Part shown: one piece after another, positions 55,616 to 62,878 of the stretch
Layout of the letters: each line of letters begins with the position of its first letter
Position numbering within the stretch: the first letter of the stretch is position 1
Source of the DNA: Saprospiraceae bacterium
GTDB lineage: Bacteria > Bacteroidota > Bacteroidia > Chitinophagales > Saprospiraceae
NCBI GenBank assembly: GCA_016719855.1
Contig: JADJYH010000001.1
Location: 186,001-250,000, forward strand
DNA length: 64,000 nucleotides
Reading direction: 5' to 3'
Made by a program: the position numbers and the translations under genes
Notes under the pieces: generated by a model
The model's input: the letters and a program-made list of their open reading frames with translations, nothing else
Told to the model about the DNA's origin: nothing
The model's database searches: none

Positions 55616-55942
55616 TCAAACCGCAAAGCTTTCCCCACAACCACAAGTTCGAGCTGCATTTGGGTTTTGAAAATAAAAGCCTTTGCCCTCTAACCCGCCA
55701 GAAAACTCTAGCGTTGAGTTGAACAGGTAAAGGAAGCTTTTCAAGTCCGTGACCACTTTAATGCCATTGTCCTCAAAAACCTGGTCGTTGGGCTGAGTTT
55801 CGTTGTCAAAGTCCATATTGTAGGATAGACCGGAGCAGCCGCCACTAGTGACGCTGACCCGCACAAAATAGTCCTTGTCAAGTCCTTGTTTATCAACGAT
55901 TTGAAGGATTCGCTCCTTGGCACTTTCTGCTACGAAAAGCAT
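55616..55942 (-). CDS. iscA: Iron-sulfur carrier protein IscA/HesB family
   Basis: A-type carrier, 108 residues, with three cluster-binding cysteines: C36 in SGGCSGLSY and C100, C102 in CGCGESF. It receives and passes Fe-S clusters. It follows iscU by 23 bases and iscS further up, so it is the last gene of an isc-type operon. Confidence 0.94.
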   Translation of the reverse strand: MLFVAESAKERILQIVDKQGLDKDYFVRVSVTSGGCSGLSYNMDFDNETQPNDQVFEDNGIKVVTDLKSFLYLFNSTLEFSGGLEGKGFYFQNPNAARTCGCGESFAV

Positions 55943-55965
55943 AGAACACGATTTTTTGAAAAAAA

Positions 55966-56382
55966 TTAGGCTACTACTGTGGCTTCGCTTACCACTTCGA
56001 TGCCATTTTTCTTCCTGTAATCGGCGATGGCCGCCTTGATGGCATCTTCAGCAAGCACGGAGCAGTGGATTTTCACGGGCGGTAGCGCCAGTTCCTCCAC
56101 GATGTCCATGTTGTCAATGGTCAGCGCCTCGTCCACGGATTTGCCTTTGAGCCACTCCGTAGCCAGCGATGATGAGGCAATGGCAGAACCGCAACCAAAA
56201 GTCTTGAACTTGGCATCCTGGATGATTCCGGTTGCTTCGTCCACTTCGATTTGGAGGCGCATCACGTCGCCGCACTCAGGTGCACCGACGAGACCAGTAC
56301 CCACATTTTTCTTTGCTTTGTCCAACGTACCCACGTTGCGTGGATTCTGAAAATGCTCGATTACTTTGGTTGAATATGCCAT
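55966..56382 (-). CDS. iscU: Fe-S cluster scaffold protein IscU
   Basis: 138 residues. Ligand residues C37, D39, C64, H106 and C107 are in place (GAPECGDV, TFGCGSAIASSS, LPPVKIHCSVLAE). The LPPVK motif is the HscA-binding site, consistent with the hscB gene at 39.5 kb. The ATG at 56382 gives MAYSTKVIEHFQNPRNVGTL. It is 100 bases downstream of iscS, across a word repeat. Confidence 0.95.
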   Translation of the reverse strand: MAYSTKVIEHFQNPRNVGTLDKAKKNVGTGLVGAPECGDVMRLQIEVDEATGIIQDAKFKTFGCGSAIASSSLATEWLKGKSVDEALTIDNMDIVEELALPPVKIHCSVLAEDAIKAAIADYRKKNGIEVVSEATVVA

Positions 56383-56384
56383 AA

Positions 56385-56430
56385 TTGAAAGATTGTTTGA
56401 TTGTTGAAATTGTTGTGATTGTTGGGGTTT
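56385..56430. repeat. Word repeat (GATTGTTTGATTGTTGAAAT type) between iscS and iscU
   Basis: About six degenerate copies of (G/A)ATTGTTG in a row, directly upstream of iscU within the operon, so the repeat is transcribed. No complementary half. Confidence 0.55.
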
Positions 56431-56482
56431 CAGGTAGAGCAGCAGCCGACTGCACACTGCCAACTGTCGAACTAAGAACTTT

Positions 56483-57703
56483 CTACCCGTGTTCCGCCCA
56501 TTCAATTTTTGAAAGGTCAACACCCTCCTTGTACATCTCCCAAATCGGGCTGAGGTCACGCATGTGGTTCACGCCTTTTTTGATGGCTTCGATGGCATAG
56601 TTCACGTCGTCTTCCGATGTGAATCGGCCAAGACTGAAACGTAGCGAAGAGTGCGCCAAATCATCGCCCAGACCCAGTGCAACTAGCACGTAGGACGGCT
56701 CTAATGAAGCTGAAGTACAAGCAGAACCCGATGAAAGCGCAATTTCCTGGTTGAAGGTCATCATCAATCCTTCGCCCTCCACGTGTTTAAAGGAAATATT
56801 GGTGACGTGCGGCATCCGATGTTCCACGTTGCCATTGATGTATATTTCTTCAAGTTCAGAGAAACCCTTTTCCAATTTATCCCGGAGCTTGCTGAGGCGA
56901 GCAGCATCCTGTTCCATTTCTTGCATGGCGATTTCGGCAGCTTTTCCGAAGCCAACGATACCCGGCACATTGAGTGTGCCAGACCTCATGCCCCGCTCAT
57001 GGCCGCCACCATCCATTTGGGCGGTCACTTTCACACGGGGATTTTTGCGGCTGACGTAAAGTGCGCCAACTCCTTTTGGGCCGTACATTTTGTGGCCAGT
57101 GAAGGCCATCAAGTGAACGCCCACTTCTCTCGGGTGTGTCTTGATTTTACCCACGGCTTGCGTGGCATCGCTGAAGAACAGCACGCCGTGTTTCTCGCAA
57201 ATCTGGCCAATTTCTTTCATCGGCTGAATGACGCCGGTCTCGTTGTTGGCCCACATAACCGACACCAAAATCGTGCTTGGTTTGATGGCAGCTTCCAACT
57301 CGGCGAGGTCAATAAGTCCATCGTTTTTTACATCCAGGTAAGTAACCTCCGCACCGTGCTTTTCGAGCTTGTTGCAGGTATCGAGTACGGCTTTGTGCTC
57401 TGTTTTCACCGTAATAATATGGTTGCCCTTGCGGGAATACATTTCGTACACACCTTTGATGGCGAGGTTGTCGCTCTCCGTAGCACCAGATGTGAAGATG
57501 ATTTCCTTCTCATCGGCATCGAGCAACTTGGCGATTTGCTCACGGGCATAGTCCACCGCCTCTTCTGCCTCCCAACCAAATGGGTGGTTTCGGCTGGCAG
57601 CGTTGCCGTGATGCTCAAAGAAATAGGGCACCATCGCTTCCACGACCCGTGGGTCGCAAGGGGTGGTGGCGTTGTTGTCGAGGTAGATTCTTCTGGCTGC
57701 CAT
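56483..57703 (-). CDS. iscS: Cysteine desulfurase IscS
   Basis: PLP enzyme that supplies sulfur for Fe-S clusters and tRNA thiolation, 406 residues. YLDNNATTPCDPRVVEAMVP at the N-terminus, PLP lysine in AFTGHKMYGPKGVGALYV (Lys about 207) and the persulfide cysteine in SSGSACTSASLEPS (about 331) are all present. First gene of the iscS-iscU-iscA operon. Its upstream region has a 15-base palindrome. Confidence 0.96.
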   Translation of the reverse strand: MAARRIYLDNNATTPCDPRVVEAMVPYFFEHHGNAASRNHPFGWEAEEAVDYAREQIAKLLDADEKEIIFTSGATESDNLAIKGVYEMYSRKGNHIITVKTEHKAVLDTCNKLEKHGAEVTYLDVKNDGLIDLAELEAAIKPSTILVSVMWANNETGVIQPMKEIGQICEKHGVLFFSDATQAVGKIKTHPREVGVHLMAFTGHKMYGPKGVGALYVSRKNPRVKVTAQMDGGGHERGMRSGTLNVPGIVGFGKAAEIAMQEMEQDAARLSKLRDKLEKGFSELEEIYINGNVEHRMPHVTNISFKHVEGEGLMMTFNQEIALSSGSACTSASLEPSYVLVALGLGDDLAHSSLRFSLGRFTSEDDVNYAIEAIKKGVNHMRDLSPIWEMYKEGVDLSKIEWAEHG

Positions 57704-57722
57704 AAATGGATTTTATGTTTAT

Positions 57723-57737
57723 TTAGATTTAATCTAA
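57723..57737. promoter_or_regulatory. Candidate operator palindrome upstream of iscS
   Basis: TTAGATT-T-AATCTAA is a perfect 7-bp-arm palindrome, 20 bases upstream of the iscS ATG. The position fits a repressor site of an Rrf2-type (IscR-like) or other dimeric regulator. No iscR gene lies in the window. Confidence 0.4.
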
Positions 57738-58090
57738 GCGCAAATTTAACAGAAATCTATTGACATAGTTTTCTCTTTTGCTGGTTTTTTTTCCAAATGT
57801 GGAAAACATTTGCCACAATCCCCGCACCGCCTTTTTCAAAAAACAAAAGCCAGACCGAAATAAAATGCGGCCCAGCCATCCATATATTCACTAGCCATTC
57901 AGGCGACAAACTTGGTCATTAGCTCTCGCTGAACCGAAGACTCAATGCCCTTTATTCCATCGGCCGAACTTTGTTGCACTGTCTCCTCCTAAAATACTAC
58001 TGAAATCAGACTCAAAAAACTGGTTTTACCCGTTCCTAAACCAAGACACGCCGCTGAAAAGACTTTTTCGAAATTACCCGGTCGCTGCCT

Positions 58091-58098
58091 TATTTTTG
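58091..58098 (+). promoter_or_regulatory. Candidate -7 promoter element at a leaderless start (sensor kinase)
   Basis: TATTTTTG, then GAAC and the ATG at 58103. The spacing is identical to that at rsmE. A weak -33 (TTTTTC, 58064-58069) lies about 20 bases upstream. Confidence 0.4.
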
Positions 58099-58102
58099 GA
58101 AC

Positions 58103-61100
58103 ATGAAACCAATGCTGGCTTCCATACTCATTTTTCTGTGCTGCCAAATCGGGCAGGCCCAGTTGCCGCAATACCATGCGCAGGTATTCGGCGCAGAGCA
58201 GGGCTTGGATGCCGGGGGCATTTCGCTGGTGTTCAAAGACCATCAGCAATTCTTGTGGGTCGTGTCGGACGATGTGGTGCAGCGCTTCGATGGCCGTAAC
58301 GTATACAAATACAGCTTCGAAAAGACGGTGATGCAGGGGTTTTGCGACAGCGACAACCGCGTCTGGTTGTTGTCAGGGCAAAAAATCTGGCGCTCCATCG
58401 CCGACCGTTGGGGTTTCGAACAGACGCCGTTGGACACGGCGGTGATGGGCCAGCCCAGTGCCATTTTCCAGTTGGAAGGGAAACCTCTTTGCACCCTGAC
58501 CAAGAAGGGGTATTTTGAGTGGAACGAAAAGTTGGGCAGGTTTCAACACTTGTCCACCCAACTGCCGCCGGCACTTTCCACCTTGCACTACAGCCGCTTT
58601 GATGTTTGCGGAACGACGGTTTTTTACCCTGAAAAGACTGCTTGATTGCCGCCGACTTGGCGACTGGCAGGGCAAGGTCGGTACCCACGCCCACCATTTT
58701 CTCGACTTTCTGCGCAATAACGCCCGACCTGGGGGTCATTTCCTATTACGACGGCCACTCGGTGTGGGTGGACTTCAGCAAGGGAACCACGACGCCGATT
58801 GACGCGGTGCGTTATGGCTTGAGCAAAGAAAGCCGACGCATGACCCTGATGGATGCGGTGCCGCTCGGCGACAGCATTTTCTTGGTCACCACGCGATACG
58901 GGGCATGCAGCTATGACCTCCGCAACGACCGCTTCACTCGCCACCGCATTTTTGCCGAAGGCAAACCCATCGGCTTGGAGGAGTCAATGGCACGGGTTTT
59001 TCAGGACGAATTGGGCACGTTTTGGGCACACAATTCCACCAACGTCATCGCCTTCAGTGATGTCCGCAATTCCATTGGCTTGCTTCGCAATTATTCGGAT
59101 GACCCTGCTCAAAGTTGGAGCAACCGCATCATCGGCTTTACGGAAGATGCGGAGCAAAACATCTGGTTCGGCGGCTTCAATGGGTTCAACAAATTGGACA
59201 CAAAAACCGGGCGTGTAGAAATGCACCCGCCCGAAGAAGATGCTACCGACCGCCTCAGCCACATCAGTGTGCGGGGAATGGCGTTCGACGGGCGGTACCT
59301 GATACTCGGCCCCACCTTGAAGGGCATGTGGCTGTACGACCCTCGCTCCGACCGCTTTCGAAGGCCCGTTTTCGCCACCGATTCCGTGCATGCGGCAATT
59401 GATCGGGAATTCGTGAGAGGCATCGTTCCACTGCGTGATGGCAATTTCTTCATATGTGCGAGGCACCACACTTACCTACTCGAAGGGAAGTCCTACCGCC
59501 TCGACTTCCTGGAATTTCCTGGCAGCACAGGCGAGATTCATGCTGCCTGTCAGGACTCGCTCGGTAGAATCTGGATTGGCAGCCAGCAAAGTATTATCGT
59601 GCTCGACGAGCAGTACCGATTCCTGTTCCGTCATGCGGTCGAAGGAGGCTCACTCGTCTCCATTTTTCAACGCTCGAAAGGTGAAATGCTCATCGGGACA
59701 AACAATGGGCTGCTGCGACTCTCACCTGCCTCCGCACACGGCACTTGGACGCAGGTAGATGGGCCAATTGACGGCCATGCCGTCAACACCATTTACCACG
59801 ACCAACGCAACCGCTTTTGGTTCGGCACGGACGATGGACTCTTTCTGGCCGACCATCAACTGAGGGTGTTCAGGCGTTTCGATTTTGCCGACAATATCCA
59901 AAGCGAGTATTACTACCCTTTCTCCGTGCTGCGGGCGAGCAACGGACTGTTGTTCCTCGGCGGTCGGAACGGCATCAATTATTTTTACCCCGAAAACATC
60001 GAAATAGATGCCCGCCCCCTCGCCGTCACGGTGCAGACGCTGACCATCGGCGACAGCGTACAATGGAACCCCCGCCCTGGATTCGTTTTGAACCACCACC
60101 AAAACACCTTGCAATTCGGGGTGGTAGCGCCTTATTTCAACAATGCTGGCAAATTGCAGTACCGCTACCGATTGAGCGAAGATGGCGAGTGGTTTTCGAC
60201 GGGCGGCAGCAATGTGATTCGGTTGGCAGGTCTGGCTCCGGGCAGTTATCGGCTCGAAGTGACTGCCAGCATTGCAGGGGCACAGTGGTATGCCGCACCG
60301 CCGTTGGAGTTTCGAATTCAACCTGCATTCTGGCAAACGACTGCTTTTATCATAGGGGCAGTGTTGGCAGGGCTTTTGGCGCTTTTCTTTTTTGTTCGCC
60401 ATCGGGAAAAATGCTCCGAAAGCGCCAGCAGCAGTCGCTCGAACTGGAACGGCTCAAGACCACGGCGCTGCAATACGAACTGGAAGCTGCCGAAGCCAAG
60501 TTGCAGAGCCTGCGCCTGCAAATGAGTCCGCACTTTTTGTTCAATGCCCTGAACTCCATCCAGGAACTGATTCTGACGGGCAACAGCGACGGCGCGGCGA
60601 TGTACCTGTCCAAGTTTTCCAAGCTCCTCCGCATGGTGCTGACGCACAGCGACCATGATATTGTGAGCCTTCGGGAAGAAATTGGGATGTTGAAACTGTA
60701 CCTCGAACTGGAGTCCCTTCGCTTTTACGACACCTTTGAGTACAACATCGAGTGTGAGCCGGGCATTGACCAGGACGAGTACAAACTGCCCACGCTCCTC
60801 ATCCAGCCCTTCGTGGAAAATGCCATTTGGCACGGGCTGCTGCACAAGGAAGGCCAGCGCCGCCTGCACATCCGTTTTGAAACGGACACCGAGGAAAACC
60901 TCGTCTGCACCGTTGAGGACAACGGCATTGGAAGGGAGGCCGCCCATAAAACCAACGGCAACGGGCGCCATGCTGGCAAAGGAATGAGCACTGGCATCGA
61001 GCGCCTGCAAGCCCTCAATAGTCGCCACCATCAGCAAAATGCACTGGAAATCATTGACTTGACGGCAGCAGATGGCACAGCGTCAGGAACCAAAGTGAGG

Positions 61101-61118
61101 ATAAAGCAATTAGTTTGA
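58103..61118 (+). CDS. Propeller-sensor LytS-type histidine kinase (two frameshifts as read)
   Basis: About 1005 residues repaired. Signal peptide (MKPMLASILIFLCCQIGQAQ). A periplasmic two-component regulator-propeller region (Reg_prop-like blades: NIWFGGFNGFNKLDTKTG, RIWIGSQQSIIVLDEQ, RFWFGTDDGLFLADHQ) is followed by a Y_Y_Y domain (LQYRYRLSEDGEWFS...APGSYRLEVTA), one transmembrane helix (about 750), and a His_kinase domain (LQMSPHFLFNALNSIQELIL) with HATPase_c (LLIQPFVENAIWHGLLHKEG). The frame breaks near 58642 (one base lost before LIAADLATGRARS) and near 60407 in an A run (EKMLRKRQQQSLELERL). Paired with the LytTR regulator 63 bases downstream. Confidence 0.88.
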
Positions 61119-61172
61119 AATCTTGGGGTTTGAAATCCTCAAACCCATCAAACTCCTCAAATCCATCAAACA
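61110..61172. repeat. Word repeat between kinase and regulator genes
   Basis: GTTTGAAATC and GGGGTTTGAAATCC are followed by four complementary words of type CCTCAAACCCATCAAACTCC. Same design as 1660-1752. Confidence 0.6.
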
Positions 61173-61181
61173 ATATCGACA

Positions 61182-61919
61182 ATGTTCAAAGCCATCATCA
61201 TAGACGACGAACCCCGTGCCTCTGGCATCCTGCAATTAATGATTGAGCGGTTCGTGCCGGAGATTGTGCGCACCTGGGTCTGCAACGACGCCCGGCAAGC
61301 AGCGCCCATGATCCACGAACTGAAACCCGACCTGGTGTTCCTCGACATTCGGATGCCGCACCTCGACGGCTTCGAGGTGTTGGAGAACATCCGGCACCGC
61401 CGCTTCAAGGTCATTTTTACCACGGCCTTCAGCGAGTACACCTTGCAGGCCATCCGTTTCAGCGCCTTCGACTACCTGCTCAAGCCTATTGACCCACAGG
61501 AACTTATCGCTGCCGTGCAGCGCTACCAAGCTAGCCTCGACGAGCTTTCGTTTCAGCCCGAACAATTGCGGAACGTGCTCAGCAACTTGCAGGCAAAAAG
61601 CCCCGACGAGTTCCGACTCGCCGTGCCCTCGAAGGATGGCGTCCATTTTTTCCTGCCAGCGGAAATCGTGCGGTTGGAGGCACTTGGCAGTTATACGCAA
61701 CTACACCTGACCGGGGGGCGTCGCTTTTTGACCTCAAAGGGTTTGGGCGAATATGAAGAACTGCTTGCCCCGCATGGGTTTCTCCGCACCCACAAATCGC
61801 ATATCGTCAACCGCCTGTTTGTTTCCTTCATTGACCACGAAGGCTTTCTCGTGCTGCGGGATAATACCCGGATTGAGGTGTCGAGGAGGAGAAAAGAAGA
61901 GGTGGTGCGTGCGATGTAG
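61182..61919 (+). CDS. LytTR-family response regulator
   Basis: 245 residues. The receiver domain has MFKAIIIDDEPRASGILQLM (acidic pair 9-10), phospho-acceptor Asp in DLVFLDIRMPHLDGFEVLEN (about 56) and Lys in DYLLKPIDP. The LytTR DNA-binding domain (about 145-245) has FFLPAEIVRLEALGSYTQLH, FLRTHKSHIVNRLFV and IEVSRRRKEEV. Cognate output of the upstream LytS-like kinase. Probable targets include the secreted proteins downstream, but that is inference. Confidence 0.93.
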   Translation: MFKAIIIDDEPRASGILQLMIERFVPEIVRTWVCNDARQAAPMIHELKPDLVFLDIRMPHLDGFEVLENIRHRRFKVIFTTAFSEYTLQAIRFSAFDYLLKPIDPQELIAAVQRYQASLDELSFQPEQLRNVLSNLQAKSPDEFRLAVPSKDGVHFFLPAEIVRLEALGSYTQLHLTGGRRFLTSKGLGEYEELLAPHGFLRTHKSHIVNRLFVSFIDHEGFLVLRDNTRIEVSRRRKEEVVRAM

Positions 61920-62385
61920 TACGTTTTTGTACCAACCAACGGTCGCTCCCAGTTTATTAACGGCGGCTCCTGCCGATAATAAACTATCGCTGGCCGCACA
62001 ACAGGAAAACCAGCAAAGTCGCATCTCAATCCCACATCTTTGTATGGTCAAAAGAGACAGTAATCATCGATTAAATTAAAATGCCGAACAGATTTAAATA
62101 ATTGGATATGGGTTATCGAAGCAAACGCTCCATCGGAGCGTAACTGTAGAACCTTTTTGCTCCACGGGGCCTAATAATAGGTTCCGTGGAACGCAAACGG
62201 ACATTTATCCGGCATATCTACAAAGATTACCATAGCTTCGGGATACGGACTTGATGATTAAGCCCATATTGCCATAATTCACTTTAAAAACTAAATCAGG
62301 TTGCCCAATGAAAGCCATACAGCACCCGTGCTGTAGGCATTGCTATATCTCATTTCATACAATTCATAAATCAATTGCATTTTCC
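61920..62385. other. Intergenic region with palindromic repeat cluster
   Basis: 466 bases without a credible gene. The middle part is the repeat described at 62115-62250. The last 100 bases precede the small T9SS gene and should hold its promoter, but no TTTG/TAnnTTTG pair is evident. Confidence 0.5.
62115..62250. repeat. Palindromic repeat cluster with CTCC..GGAG / GTTCC..GGAAC cores
   Basis: CGCTCCATCGGAGCG (62126-62140) and GTTCCGTGGAAC (62181-62192) are near-palindromes, and TTTGC-TCCACGG (62157-62168) pairs with CCGTGGA-AC-GCAAA (62184-62197). It shares the TCTACAAAGAT word and core layout with the cluster at 19431-19606, so both may be copies of one diverged dispersed family. Confidence 0.65.
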
Positions 62386-62874
62386 ATGAAACAGATCATG
62401 ACAGTCCTTTTATCGCTGCTGTTTTTCGAAGTGTCGCTTTCGGCACAAGTGGCACAGGAGCGGTGGGTCATCGCCACCTGCGGTGGACAGTCCGCATCGG
62501 GCAACATCAGCCTGAACTGGACGCTCGGCGAGCCGATGACCGAAACCTACAACGCATCGGGTTTGACCGTGAGCCAGGGCTTCCAGCAGGAGGCGCTGAC
62601 CACCACGGGCATCCACGATGCCAGTCTCTTTTACGAAGTAACCGTTTTCCCGAACCCGACCTCCCAGGTACTCTACGTCACTGCCCCAGATGCCAACGGC
62701 CCACTGCTGGCGGAGCTTGTCGGGATGAACGGCACCGTGCTGTGGTCGCAACAATTGGCCCATCCCATTGAAAAATCGCCCATTCCGGTGGCAGCGCTTC
62801 CGGCAGCCACCTACTTCCTCGTGCTGAGGAACGACGATGGCAATTCCACAACTTTTAAAATTCAAAAATTCTAA
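62386..62874 (+). CDS. Small T9SS type A sorting-domain protein
   Basis: 162 residues. Signal peptide MKQIMTVLLSLLFFEVSLSA. A short beta region (VIATCGGQSASGNISLNWTL then GEPMTETYNASGLTVSQGF) precedes a type A CTD: VFPNPTSQVLYVTAPD, then PAATYFLVLRND and TTFKIQKF. Most of the protein is the sorting domain, so it may be an anchor or subunit. It is four bases ahead of the repeat-fibre gene, an obvious operon. Confidence 0.85.
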   Translation: MKQIMTVLLSLLFFEVSLSAQVAQERWVIATCGGQSASGNISLNWTLGEPMTETYNASGLTVSQGFQQEALTTTGIHDASLFYEVTVFPNPTSQVLYVTAPDANGPLLAELVGMNGTVLWSQQLAHPIEKSPIPVAALPAATYFLVLRNDDGNSTTFKIQKF

Positions 62875-62878
62875 TCCG

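Larger units (their letters stand above)
57704..58102. other. Intergenic region upstream of isc operon and sensor kinase
   Basis: 399 bases without a credible gene. It holds the palindrome TTAGATTTAATCTAA (57723-57737) near iscS, an interrupted inverted pair TTTTCCA/TGGAAAA (about 57788-57807), and a TATTTTTG word at 58091-58098 beside the kinase start. Confidence 0.5.

Noticed and set aside
56783..57763. 326-codon plus-strand frame opposite iscS
   Set aside because: Shadow of cysteine desulfurase; no motif.
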